From NCBI GenBank assembly GCA_021802305.1, contig JAKAAD010000023.1, forward strand, positions 1 to 12,211: DNA of 12,211 nt, read 5' to 3'. The position numbers were made by a program, and so were the translations under genes. Below are positions 4,912-12,211 of this stretch, piece after piece. Position 1 is the stretch's first letter; the number at the start of each line of letters is the position of its first letter. This stretch comes from a bacterium. GTDB lineage: Bacteria; Chlamydiota; Chlamydiia; Chlamydiales; Rhabdochlamydiaceae. A model generated the notes under the pieces. The model worked only from the letters and a program-made list of their open reading frames with translations, had not been told where the DNA came from and did not search any database.

Positions 4912-5592
4912 ATGAGTACATTGATCTTGCTTCGCCATGGAGAGTCTGAATGGAATCGGTTAAATCTTTTCACCGGGTGGGTAGATATCCCATTAAGTAC
5001 AAAGGGAATAGAGGAATCTCGAGAAGCAGGTAAAAAATTTTCAGATCTTCCCATTGATGTCATTTTTGTCTCCTCCTTGATACGAGCGCAATCGACGGCA
5101 ACGCTCGCATTGCTTGAACACAAAAGTAAAAAAATTCCTTGTCGTTTGCATCCAGGTGAGGGGAATCTCGAGAACTGGGCACGCATCTATAGCGAAGAAG
5201 CGCGAGCACAAACGTTCCCCATGATTGCTGCCTGGCAGTTAAATGAAAGAATGTACGGCCGCCTCCAAGGGATGAATAAACAAGAGATGCGAAAAAAATA
5301 TGGCGTCGAGCAGGTACAAAGATGGAGAAGAAGTTTCCGAGAAGCGCCTCCTGAGGGTGAGAGTTTAGAGGATACAGCAAAGCGGTCGATTCCCTATTTT
5401 AAAGAGCACATTTTGCCTTACTTGCATGGAGGAAAGAGCGTGCTCATTGCGGCGCATGGCAATTCCCTACGTGCGATTTGCATGTTTTTAGATCATTTGA
5501 GCGAAGAAGAAGTCTTGCGCTTAGAAATTCCAACCGGGGAGCCGATTTTTTATTCCTTTACCGGGAAGGAATGGAAGAGAGAAACGTTTTAA
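4912..5592 (+). CDS. gpmA: 2,3-bisphosphoglycerate-dependent phosphoglycerate mutase
   Basis: This encodes 226 residues and interconverts 3- and 2-phosphoglycerate in glycolysis through a phosphohistidine. The N-terminus MSTLILLRHGESEWN carries the catalytic H9 in the RHG motif. LNERMYGRLQGMNK (110-123) contains the active-site Glu (E112). AAHGNSLRA carries the second His, H182. The insertion typical of the cofactor-dependent enzyme is present but short. The open frame reaches back to 4819 and overlaps the divergent synthase gene. The ATG at 4912 gives the family N-terminus and is preferred, although only a weak GTGAG precedes it. The C. trachomatis counterpart is CT722, as I recall. It is a soluble cytoplasmic enzyme. 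The gene is followed by a decayed gene rather than a functional partner. Confidence 0.95.
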   Translation: MSTLILLRHGESEWNRLNLFTGWVDIPLSTKGIEESREAGKKFSDLPIDVIFVSSLIRAQSTATLALLEHKSKKIPCRLHPGEGNLENWARIYSEEARAQTFPMIAAWQLNERMYGRLQGMNKQEMRKKYGVEQVQRWRRSFREAPPEGESLEDTAKRSIPYFKEHILPYLHGGKSVLIAAHGNSLRAICMFLDHLSEEEVLRLEIPTGEPIFYSFTGKEWKRETF

Positions 5593-5634
5593 ATCTTTCA
5601 TTATAAATAACTTGTAGAAAATGCTACATGAGAT

Positions 5635-6716
5635 GCCCAAAATCACGCATTTCCGGATGGTACTTGGATAGATTTGTTAGATCCTGTAGCGCTACGTTAT
5701 TTTTCAGCAGGTCTTCAACGATTGCGTGATACAGTGAGAAGTCCTCCTCGGACCATTGTGATTGACGAAGTACAGAAAGTTCCGGAAATTCTAGATGCCG
5801 TTCATTCATGAATTGAATCTAAGAAGGGGTATCGCTTTGTCTTACAGAATCGAGTAGTCGAAAATTGAAATAGCAAGGAGTCAAATCTTCTTGCAGGGCG
5901 GGCCCTTTTGCGACGTATGGCGCCGTTTTACGCGAGGGAGCTAGGGAAAGATTTTTCCCTAGAACGCAACGTGCGATGAGAATGCTGCCGATGGTATTAG
6001 ATGCAGAAGATCCTGAAAGTGTCTTACGTGTCTATGTAGGAATGTACTTGAAAGAAGAAGTGCAAGCAGAAGAAATTGTGCGACATGTAGGAGATTTTGC
6101 TCGCGTTCTGGAAATGATGAGCTTTTCGCATGGATCTGTGATCAATGCGTCGAATAGTTCTCGAAAATGCCAAATTGCGCGCAAAACGGTAGATATCTAT
6201 TTGCTCATTTTAGAGGATCTTCTCTTGGCTTTTCATATTCCCATTTTTCATCGCAAAGCAAAGCGAATGCTTGCTCAACACCCAACGTTTTATTTTTTTG
6301 CTTGTGGAATGTACATGTCTCTACGTCCTAAAAATCTTCAAGAGCAGCAGGAAGAAAAAGGAGGTGTAGCTTTGGAAGGATTCGTTGCGCAACATTTGAA
6401 GGCGTGGATGGATGCGCAGATAGAGCTTCATCAGTTGTATTATTGGAGAACGCATTCGCAGCTAGAAGTACATTTTATTCTTTCGGGCCCCAGCTGTTTT
6501 TTTTGCGATTGAGGTAAAAAACGGATGGGTAGTACGTCCGGGAGATTTAAGGGATTGGAGGCATTTGCCGAAGATTATCTAGAAGCAACCCCTCTTCTTT
6601 TATATCGCGGCAAAGAAAGGCATCAAGAGCGAGGGATTCTTTGTCTTCCTGTGGAAGAATTTTTGTTACGCGTACATCCCTCTTACAGATGTTGGGAGGA
6701 TCTCTCCGTGAAGTAG
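5635..6716 (+). pseudogene. Decayed AAA/DUF4143-type ATPase
   Basis: This is the remnant of a DUF4143-type ATPase, which normally has an N-terminal AAA_14 ATPase domain and a C-terminal PD-(D/E)xK-like domain. Reading across frames gives, in family order: FPDGTWIDLLDP (5647-5682); the Walker-B-like TIVIDEVQKVPEILDAVH; an in-frame TGA; GYRFVL; a shifted SSSRKLK ending in TAG; NLLAGRALLRRM; then, from 5976, a long intact piece with YLKEEVQAEEIVR, ILEDLLLAFHIPIF and YYWRTHSQLEVHF. A shift in the 8-T run at 6497-6504 moves to AIEVKNGW. A second shift near 6547-6552 moves to AFAEDYLEATPLLLYRG and ends at 6716. The P-loop end is missing, with a stop just before the remnant and gpmA only 42 bp away. 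The EVDF Asp of the C-terminal site is His. At least five frame changes and several stops make programmed frameshifting or sequencing error unlikely. The tail overlaps the end of birA. Confidence 0.85.
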
Positions 6717-7430
6717 AAGGAGCTCTTGCTGTAAGGCTGTTTGGAGTTTTAGGTAGCCCTTTTCGTCTACGCCTTTGCAAATGCCTTCTATCGTTTTGTA
6801 TCCATCGAAAATAGAGACTACTTCGCCTTTGTAGGCGAGAAGTTGTTCAAAAGTAGAATGAAAAGGAACAAAACCGTCAGTTTGCAAAAGTTCAAAATTC
6901 GCAAGAAACTTATGGAGGAGGGCATCGAGAATGTCTTCGATCTTCCACGGATGTCCACTTTGTTGCGCAAGAGAAATAGCAGGTTGATCAATCATGTCTA
7001 AGAGATCCTTAGGCATGTTTACGTTGATGCCAATCCCCATGATGACGCCCAAGAGATTTTTTATAGGAACTGTTTCGCAGAGGATGCCGGCTAGTTTTTT
7101 TTGGTCGAGAAGGATGTCGTTTGGCCATTTGAGCTGGGGGGAGAATCCTCGTTCTTGTAAGCTTTGTGCACACGAAAGTGCAAGGATCTGGCCCATATTG
7201 CCAAGAAATGGACTATTGGGTGAGATGCAAAGAAAAAGAGAGGCGTATATGTTGTGTTTGCGAGGGGAAACCCATGTTCGTCCCCAGCGGCCACGTCCTG
7301 CGATTTGTTCTTGTGCGGTGATGCAGGAGAGCTGGGAAGGATCCAGCACATCTGCATTTCTTTTGACCCAGGAATTTGTGGAATCAATCGTATCGAAACG
7401 AATGTAATAAATTTTTTTACAATTGCACAT
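6666..7430 (-). CDS. birA: Biotin--[acetyl-CoA-carboxylase] ligase, monofunctional
   Basis: This encodes 254 residues and makes biotinyl-AMP and transfers biotin to the carrier protein of acetyl-CoA carboxylase, for fatty-acid synthesis. Visible motifs are DTIDSTNSW near the start, the biotinyl-AMP-binding GRGRWGR (45-51), KWPNDI (101-106) with the catalytic Lys region, and GIGINVN (132-138). A small C-terminal SH3-like domain follows (GEVVSIFDG). There is no N-terminal helix-turn-helix, so it should be an enzyme without the repressor role of E. coli BirA. The frame is open upstream to 7520, but the ATG at 7430 gives the family N-terminus. No clear Shine-Dalgarno sequence is seen. Its last 51 nt overlap the tail of the convergent pseudogene. 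Divergent from rodA; C. trachomatis has the pair as CT725/CT726, as I recall. Confidence 0.92.
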   Translation of the reverse strand: MCNCKKIYYIRFDTIDSTNSWVKRNADVLDPSQLSCITAQEQIAGRGRWGRTWVSPRKHNIYASLFLCISPNSPFLGNMGQILALSCAQSLQERGFSPQLKWPNDILLDQKKLAGILCETVPIKNLLGVIMGIGINVNMPKDLLDMIDQPAISLAQQSGHPWKIEDILDALLHKFLANFELLQTDGFVPFHSTFEQLLAYKGEVVSIFDGYKTIEGICKGVDEKGYLKLQTALQQELLLLHGEILPTSVRGMYA

Positions 7431-7445
7431 AAACAAGTGTGATAG

Positions 7446-7460
7446 AACTATAGTATACCA
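7446..7460. promoter_or_regulatory. Possible shared -10 region of the divergent birA/rodA genes
   Basis: The 40 bp between the two starts contains TATAGTATA (7449-7457), near-symmetrical. It offers TATAGT towards rodA and TATACT towards birA. Neither has a convincing -35 at 16-18 bp; TTGCAC lies 20 bp upstream of the rodA-directed hexamer. This is speculative. Confidence 0.25.
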
Positions 7461-7470
7461 AATAGTAAGT

Positions 7471-8592
7471 ATGTGGAAACGACTAGATCCAATCATGGTT
7501 TTACTGATCACAGGGCTCATGGGATTGGGCTTATGTGTGATTTCCTCTACAACATGCTTAGATAGAGATCCTGAGGTCGATGGGGGCTTTTTTACGCATT
7601 ATGCAAAAATTCAACTCTTTTGGTTTGTATTAGGCTGGGTGGTCTACATGGGGTTTGCTCTTCTGGATTATCGAGTCTTTAAGCGATGGGCATGGTGGCT
7701 TTATGCTTTTGTCTTGCTTTCTCTCATAGGCTTATTCTTTGTACCGCCTATCCATCATTGTCATCGTTGGTATGAAATACCCGGATTGGGAATTTTTCTG
7801 CAGCCTTCGGAATTAGCGAAACTTTCCGTGATTGTGATCCTGGGTGTTTTTTTGGAAGCTCATTCTCAGGAAATAGAGGAGAGATCTGTAGCTGCAAAAG
7901 CACTCGGAATGGCCCTTCCCCCTTTTATTCTCATTCTCAAGCAACCCGATTTGGGGACTGCATTAGTATTTTATCCCATTGTTCTTGTGCTCTTTTATCT
8001 TGCAGGCATCCGGAAGAGCGTAGTGCGTACTATGATGTGCCTAAAAGGGGTCGGACTAGTCGTCGTTAGCCTTTTTTTTCTACAAATCTTACCACACAAA
8101 GAGCTAAAACCTTTCATGACGCAATTTCTTAAGGAATATCAGTACGAACGATTGAATCCAGATACGTACCATCAGCATGCAGCGCAGACAGCTATCGCAT
8201 TTGGTGGTTGGTCCGGGATGGGCTGGCGCCAGAGTGAATTTACGAGAAACAAATGGCTTCCCGCTGCGCATACCGACTCTGTGTTTGCAGCCTATAGCGA
8301 AGAGTTTGGGATCATCGGTGTTTTTTTGTTGCTGCTCTTTTTTTTCGCTTTGATCTATCGTACGTTTCAGGTGGCCCTACATGCCAAGGACCCCTTTGGG
8401 CGATTATTGGCAGCAGGGATTGCGACGAATCTCGCAATGCATATGCTGGTCAGTATGGGAATGATGTGTGGCTTTTTGCCAATCACGGGGGTTCCTTTGC
8501 TGTTAATTAGCTATGGAGGATCGTCTGTGCTATCGACCATGATGTCTTTAGGCATTTTGCAAAGCATTCATAGTCGAAGGTTTGTGTTTTGA
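7471..8592 (+). CDS. rodA: SEDS-family peptidoglycan glycosyltransferase, RodA-type
   Basis: This encodes 373 residues, an integral inner-membrane protein of about ten helices. The SEDS family polymerises lipid II into glycan strands together with a class B penicillin-binding protein. In chlamydiae, which lack FtsZ, it acts with MreB in the ring at the division site (family knowledge). Motifs: RWYEIPGLG and QPSELAKL (~99-118), KQPDLGTA (157-164), GGWSGMGW (245-252), AAHTDSVFAAYSEEFG (265-280) with the catalytic-type Asp of HTD and the paired Glu, and GVPLLLISYGGSS (~340-352). The usual NxG before the last motif reads VSMGM here, Ser for Asn. The ATG at 7471 is chosen because the frame upstream overlaps birA and lacks homology. 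The stop overlaps the next ATG (TGATG). The closest Chlamydia gene is CT726. Confidence 0.93.
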   Translation: MWKRLDPIMVLLITGLMGLGLCVISSTTCLDRDPEVDGGFFTHYAKIQLFWFVLGWVVYMGFALLDYRVFKRWAWWLYAFVLLSLIGLFFVPPIHHCHRWYEIPGLGIFLQPSELAKLSVIVILGVFLEAHSQEIEERSVAAKALGMALPPFILILKQPDLGTALVFYPIVLVLFYLAGIRKSVVRTMMCLKGVGLVVVSLFFLQILPHKELKPFMTQFLKEYQYERLNPDTYHQHAAQTAIAFGGWSGMGWRQSEFTRNKWLPAAHTDSVFAAYSEEFGIIGVFLLLLFFFALIYRTFQVALHAKDPFGRLLAAGIATNLAMHMLVSMGMMCGFLPITGVPLLLISYGGSSVLSTMMSLGILQSIHSRRFVF

Positions 8593-9038
8593 TGGAAACA
8601 AATGGAAATCACTTTTTTTTACTTCAACCGAGAGCATGGGTAGGACAGGGCTCGATTCAACTGAGCATGGTGGCAGAAGAATTGACGTTCATGACGAACT
8701 GGGACATTGGACAACCGGATACTTCCGGAGGCATCTCCTGTGTACAAGAAATTCAGATACACGGCCTTGCAGATATCATGAGCAATCAATTCATCATGTA
8801 CGATTTTTCAGGATCTACGTTTCGCGTCGAGCTGGAGAATCAAGCATTGGGCAAAGTCCAAGGAAGTGGCTTCTTTGATGATACGGTCATTGCATGGGAA
8901 TTTCGCGTGCCTGAAATTGGATTTGAAGGGCTTGAGTTTTACGAAAAGCAAAGCGATGCATCCTATTTAATGCGCGCAGAATATGCGACGCAAGATCAAT
9001 TCCGTACCATCATTCAAGGACAGGTATGGCAAAAATAG
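8592..9038 (+). CDS. Uncharacterised protein translationally coupled to rodA
   Basis: This encodes 148 residues and I do not recognise a family. The ATG shares its A with the rodA stop (TGATG), so translation is probably coupled. There is no signal peptide or membrane segment. The sequence is acidic, with alternating hydrophobic residues, several Gly/aromatic turns (SGSTFRVELENQALGKVQGSGFFDD) and few long helices. This suggests a mainly beta-strand soluble fold. The C-terminus (RTIIQGQVWQK) overlaps the start of the lipoprotein gene by 13 nt. Its position between a peptidoglycan polymerase and a lipoprotein suggests an envelope-related accessory role, but no motif shows this. It could be a chlamydia-wide conserved hypothetical. 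Confidence 0.85.
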   Translation: METNGNHFFLLQPRAWVGQGSIQLSMVAEELTFMTNWDIGQPDTSGGISCVQEIQIHGLADIMSNQFIMYDFSGSTFRVELENQALGKVQGSGFFDDTVIAWEFRVPEIGFEGLEFYEKQSDASYLMRAEYATQDQFRTIIQGQVWQK

Positions 9039-9394
9039 GTTTCCGAAGCATAGCCCTCTTGCTTATGTGTGTTTTCTTTATAGGTTGTTTTTCGAAGACT
9101 TCTGTGATGACAAAAGGGGAGTATGATGCGGTTCTCATAGGAGAACCCTTTATGGTCATACAAAAGCAGAATGGGGCTCCTTATGCAGTTCATCCAGTGG
9201 GTCATGGGGCGAAGGAATACGAGTACATCGAACGCATTGAGATGGGAAATCACTTTATTGCAGAAAATCACTATTACATTCTTGTGGAGAATGGGAAAGT
9301 CGTTGGTAAATACATGAAGCAACAGCTTACGCCTGCTTATGATCTCAACTATCAGCAAGAACCCAATTATCGGCCTTATCCCCCCTATCCCTAA
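9026..9394 (+). CDS. Small predicted lipoprotein, BamE/SmpA-like layout
   Basis: This encodes 122 residues. The N-terminus has a basic start, a hydrophobic stretch (IALLLMCVFFIGC) and a Cys at about residue 21 in a lipobox-like FIGC context. It is therefore probably a lipid-anchored envelope protein. The mature part reads YDAVLIGEPFMVIQKQNGAPYAV, then EYEYIER and NHYYILVENGKVV. A 'short helix, then x-GxPYxx, then strands with a variable NGKVV' pattern resembles BamE/SmpA-type domains (an outer-membrane assembly factor). That link is a visual resemblance, not established. The C-terminus is Tyr/Pro-rich and ends PYPPYP. The start overlaps the previous gene by 13 nt, which indicates the same operon as rodA. 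Confidence 0.82.
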   Translation: MAKIGFRSIALLLMCVFFIGCFSKTSVMTKGEYDAVLIGEPFMVIQKQNGAPYAVHPVGHGAKEYEYIERIEMGNHFIAENHYYILVENGKVVGKYMKQQLTPAYDLNYQQEPNYRPYPPYP

Positions 9395-9401
9395 GGGATA
9401 C

Positions 9402-9423
9402 CAGTCGCTGTATGCAGCGACTG
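9402..9423. terminator. GC-rich hairpin between convergent transcription units
   Basis: A perfect 9-bp inverted repeat CAGTCGCTG-TATG-CAGCGACTG lies in the 42-bp gap between the lipoprotein gene (plus) and rpsJ (minus). No T-run follows on either strand, so it is a non-canonical terminator at best. Its position suggests it stops or stabilises both convergent transcripts. Confidence 0.5.
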
Positions 9424-9436
9424 CAGCTAAGAAGAA

Positions 9437-9754
9437 TTATGCTTTGATTTTGATGTCGACACCGGCAGCCACAGTGAGACCCTTGAGTTTTTCAATGGTG
9501 TCTGCGGTAGGATTGACAAGATCTAACATGCGCTTATGGGTGTGTTGTTCAAATTGCTCGCGCGATTTGGAATCGACGTGCGGGGAGCGAAGTACTGTAT
9601 AAATCTCTCGCTGCGTGGGGAGAGGAATAGGACCAGCAACCCGTGCTCCTGTGCGTTTCGCTGTTTCTACGATATCAGTAACGGCTTGATCCAATGCTTT
9701 TTGATCGAAACCCTTTAAGCGGATGCGGATCTTTTGCCTCGTTTGTTTTCCCAT
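9437..9754 (-). CDS. rpsJ: 30S ribosomal protein S10
   Basis: This encodes 105 residues, a normal length for S10. S10 sits in the head of the 30S subunit and, in many bacteria, also joins the Nus antitermination complex. The sequence contains [27 protein letters not shown] and [15 protein letters not shown], which are hallmark S10 stretches. The ATG is 6 nt after the fusA stop, with a purine-rich AAGAGG inside the end of fusA. The order rpsG-fusA-rpsJ, with no tuf in between, matches what I recall for chlamydiae. In most bacteria rpsJ instead heads the S10 operon. Confidence 0.97.
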   Translation of the reverse strand: MGKQTRQKIRIRLKGFDQKALDQAVTDIVETAKRTGARVAGPIPLPTQREIYTVLRSPHVDSKSREQFEQHTHKRMLDLVNPTADTIEKLKGLTVAAGVDIKIKA

Positions 9755-9760
9755 AAGTAT

Positions 9761-11866
9761 TTACCTCTTCGCTATTTCATCTTGAATTTTTTGTGGGACG
9801 CGCTCGAAATGAGATGGTTCCATGACATAAGTAGCACGGCCGGAGGAGAGAGAGCGGAGCTGTGTGGAATACCCAAACATTTCGCTGAGAGGAACTTCCG
9901 ATTCAATGACAACCACCGTTTTTTGCGTGATTTGATTCAAGATCCTTCCACGTCTTCTGTTGATATCCCCAATGACATCTCCCATGAACTGGTCTGGAGT
10001 TGTCACAACGACTTTCATGATAGGTTCAAGGAGTATAGGCTGGCACTTGCGAGCGGCTTCTTTGATTGCCATCGAACCGCAAATTTTAAAGGCCATTTCA
10101 CTCGAATCTACTTCGTGGTAAGAACCATAGACAATCGATACTTTGACATCCACAAGGGCGTATCCGGCTAGGACACCTGTTGATAAGCCTTCTGTGACAC
10201 CCTTGATGACAGCTGGGATGTATTCCTTAGGAATGACACCACCCACAATCTTGCTGACGATTTCATTGCCCTTCCCTTTTTCATTGGGCTCAATTTCCAG
10301 AACAACGTGTGCGTACTGGCCACGACCACCTGATTGTTTGATGTACTTTGTTTCTGTTTTTCCAGGAATAGTAATCGTCTCTTTGTAAGAGACTTCCGGT
10401 TTTCCGACATTTGCGTCAACATTAGATTCTCGAAGCATTCGGTCTCGAATAATTTCGAGATGCAACTCGCCCATTCCTGCAATGATCGTTTGGCCCGTTT
10501 CCTCGTTCGTAAAGACGCGGAAAGTGGGGTCCTCTTCAGCAAGCGAATTTAGAGCTAAACCAAGCTTTTCGCGATCTGCTTTAGTTTTTGGTTCAATGGC
10601 CATAGAGATTACGGGTTCCGGGAATTCCATTTTCTCGAGAAGGAGTGGATTGTTTTCGCCACAAAGTGTATCACCTGTTGTCGTATATTTAAGTCCAATA
10701 CAAGCAGCAATATCGCCAGTGAAAAAGACATCGCGGTCTTTTCGCTGATTCGCATGCATTTCAAGAAGCCTAGAGATGCGTTCTTTTTTACCTTTTGTCG
10801 TATTGATGAGATTCACTCCCTTTTCGAGAATCCCAGAATAGACGCGCACAAATGTGACTCTTCCCACGTAAGGATCCGTCATGATTTTGAAAGCAAGAGC
10901 AGCAAGAGGAGCATCATCAGATGGGGATAATTCCATAGGTTCATCAGTGGAAATGTTGATGCCGCGAATGGTCCCTCGATCAAGGGGAGAGGGCATCCAA
11001 TTCACAATAGCATCTAGCAGGGGTTGTACGCCTTTGTTTTTAAAGGCGGTTCCACATAATGCAGGATAGATTTTGTTGCTACATACACCCTTGCGCACTT
11101 TTTCATGAATTTCGTCTTCTGTCACACTCGCTGGATTTTCGAGAACTTTCATCATGAACGCTTCATCAGATTCGTCAATCGTCGCGAGTTCTTCGAGCAT
11201 TTTTTGACGCCATTCCTGGCAGGGCTTGACGAGATCTGCAGGGATGGCATGCACTTCAAATTTTGCTCCTAAGCTCTCGTCGATGAAAAGGAAAGCTTTC
11301 ATCGATATGAGATCGACCATGCCTTTAAAGGCTGCTTCTGCACCAATGGGATAATGCATAATGACGACGTTTGCACCTAATTTTTCCTGCATAGACTTTA
11401 CGGCCATGAAATAATCGGCTCCGATGCGGTCCATTTTGTTGATGAATGCAATGCGGGGGACGCCATAGCGCTCTGCTTGGCGCCACACAGTTTCTGATTG
11501 TGGCTGCACGCCAGCGACAGCATCAAATACAGCTACAGCACCATCGAGTACGCGAAGGGATCGTTCTACTTCGATGGTGAAGTCTACGTGTCCTGGGGTA
11601 TCGATGATGTTGATCTTATGCGTTTCTCCCTTGCGTCCTTTCCAATAGACTGTAGTAGCAGCAGATTGAATCGTGATACCGCGTTCGCGCTCTTGTTCCA
11701 TGAAGTCCATTGTAGTCGTGCCTTCATGGACTTCTCCGATGCGATGCAGACGACCTGAGTAGTACAGAATGCGTTCCGTGGTCGTTGTCTTACCCGCATC
11801 GATGTGCGCCATGATGCCGATATTGCGCACATGTTTCAATTCATCAGTTTCTGGACGTGTACTCAT
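9761..11866 (-). CDS. fusA: Translation elongation factor G
   Basis: This encodes 701 residues, close to the usual ~700. The GTPase catalyses ribosomal translocation and, with RRF, ribosome recycling. The G domain shows the P-loop AHIDAGKT (20-27), the switch I motif RERGITI, the switch II DTPGH and the specificity motif NKMD. The later domains include the domain II stretch [15 protein letters not shown], the domain [12 protein letters not shown] and the domain [12 protein letters not shown]. All GTPase motifs look intact. Its start lies 3 nt after the rpsG stop, with TGGTGA at the end of rpsG serving as both stop and weak ribosome-binding site. It is part of the rpsG-fusA-rpsJ unit. Confidence 0.98.
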   Translation of the reverse strand: MSTRPETDELKHVRNIGIMAHIDAGKTTTTERILYYSGRLHRIGEVHEGTTTMDFMEQERERGITIQSAATTVYWKGRKGETHKINIIDTPGHVDFTIEVERSLRVLDGAVAVFDAVAGVQPQSETVWRQAERYGVPRIAFINKMDRIGADYFMAVKSMQEKLGANVVIMHYPIGAEAAFKGMVDLISMKAFLFIDESLGAKFEVHAIPADLVKPCQEWRQKMLEELATIDESDEAFMMKVLENPASVTEDEIHEKVRKGVCSNKIYPALCGTAFKNKGVQPLLDAIVNWMPSPLDRGTIRGINISTDEPMELSPSDDAPLAALAFKIMTDPYVGRVTFVRVYSGILEKGVNLINTTKGKKERISRLLEMHANQRKDRDVFFTGDIAACIGLKYTTTGDTLCGENNPLLLEKMEFPEPVISMAIEPKTKADREKLGLALNSLAEEDPTFRVFTNEETGQTIIAGMGELHLEIIRDRMLRESNVDANVGKPEVSYKETITIPGKTETKYIKQSGGRGQYAHVVLEIEPNEKGKGNEIVSKIVGGVIPKEYIPAVIKGVTEGLSTGVLAGYALVDVKVSIVYGSYHEVDSSEMAFKICGSMAIKEAARKCQPILLEPIMKVVVTTPDQFMGDVIGDINRRRGRILNQITQKTVVVIESEVPLSEMFGYSTQLRSLSSGRATYVMEPSHFERVPQKIQDEIAKR

Positions 11867-11869
11867 AGA

Positions 11870-12211
11870 TCACCATTTATAATGTGCAAAGGCTCGATTG
11901 GATTCAGCCATGCGATGAGTATCTTCTTTTTTCTTAATGGTTGTGCCCTGGTTGTTAAAACAGTCGATGAGTTCAAACGCAAGAGCCTCTCTCATAGGGC
12001 GTCCTTTTTTTCCACGTGCATTGTCAATGATCCATGTCATGGCAAGAGAGGAGCGTCTGTTGGGAGGAATTTCTACAGGCACTTGGTAGTTTGCTCCTCC
12101 AATGCGCCTCGTTTTTACTTCTAGAGTTGGCTTTGCATTTTCTAACGCTTGTTCGAACGCTACAGCGGGGTCATCAGCTTTTACTTTTTTTGCTAATTCT
12201 TCTACAGCCTG
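11870..12211 (-). CDS. rpsG: 30S ribosomal protein S7 (N-terminus outside window)
   Basis: These are the C-terminal 113 residues of S7; the frame stays open to the right edge. S7 is a primary 16S rRNA-binding protein that nucleates assembly of the 30S head. Visible hallmarks are [40 protein letters not shown] and [20 protein letters not shown]. About 40-45 residues are missing compared with usual S7. A Met-like start can be read at 12082 (GTG), but homology clearly continues upstream, so it is internal. The stop is 3 nt before fusA; rpsL probably lies beyond the right edge. Confidence 0.96.
   Translation of the reverse strand, partial: QAVEELAKKVKADDPAVAFEQALENAKPTLEVKTRRIGGANYQVPVEIPPNRRSSLAMTWIIDNARGKKGRPMREALAFELIDCFNNQGTTIKKKEDTHRMAESNRAFAHYKW

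Noticed and set aside
5624..5809. A 61-residue minus-strand open frame after gpmA.
   Set aside because: The plus strand here encodes recognisable DUF4143 ATPase fragments (IDLLDP, VIDEVQKVPEILDAVH), so the minus frame is a shadow of the pseudogene.
6490..6560. Programmed frameshifting at the 8-T run as a way to express the DUF4143 gene.
   Set aside because: A second shift, further shifts upstream, in-frame stops and a missing P-loop end cannot be rescued by one slippery site.
1..12211. tRNA, rRNA, riboswitch or CRISPR features.
   Set aside because: No cloverleaf-like gene with the conserved T-loop motif, no rRNA segments and no regular short repeats with spacers were recognised on either strand.

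Overview
The window looks like part of a chromosome from a chlamydia-like bacterium (phylum Chlamydiota, probably an environmental, amoeba-associated lineage rather than Chlamydia itself). Two things support this. The block rsuA/rluB-type pseudouridine synthase, gpmA, birA, rodA matches a gene neighbourhood I recall from Chlamydia trachomatis (CT722-CT726). The right end carries rpsG-fusA-rpsJ directly adjacent, an order I also recall from chlamydiae. GC content is moderate, and most genes sit in short units with small or overlapping junctions. The exact genus cannot be told from the sequence.

Left edge (1-980, minus strand): the N-terminal part of a DUF47/PhoU-like phosphate-transport accessory protein runs off the window, preceded by a NUDIX hydrolase.

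Centre-left (1092-3964, plus strand): the most unusual region. Five consecutive small genes encode one paralogous family that I do not recognise. Each protein has an N-terminal glycine/alanine-rich hydrophobic segment (typically GxGAAYxGA), a linker of very different length and composition, and a C-terminal segment that starts at a Trp and ends in a PLxL motif. They alternate as B0-A1-B1-A2-B2. A1-B1 and A2-B2 are a tandem duplication that includes both leader regions. A strong intrinsic terminator closes the array. The layout suggests a lineage-specific set of membrane or secreted host-interaction proteins; that function is inference only.

Middle (4161-9394): housekeeping genes. An RsuA/RluB-family pseudouridine synthase (minus) diverges from gpmA (plus). 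A decayed DUF4143-type ATPase gene, with the P-loop end missing, several frameshifts and in-frame stops, fills the gap to birA (minus). birA diverges from rodA (plus). rodA is followed, with a stop/start overlap, by an uncharacterised 148-residue protein and then by a small lipoprotein with a BamE-like look. These three probably form an envelope operon.

Right edge (9437-12211, minus strand): rpsJ, fusA and the 3' part of rpsG, tightly packed in transcription order rpsG-fusA-rpsJ. A perfect 9-bp hairpin separates this unit from the convergent lipoprotein gene. I saw no tRNA, rRNA, CRISPR array or insertion sequence.
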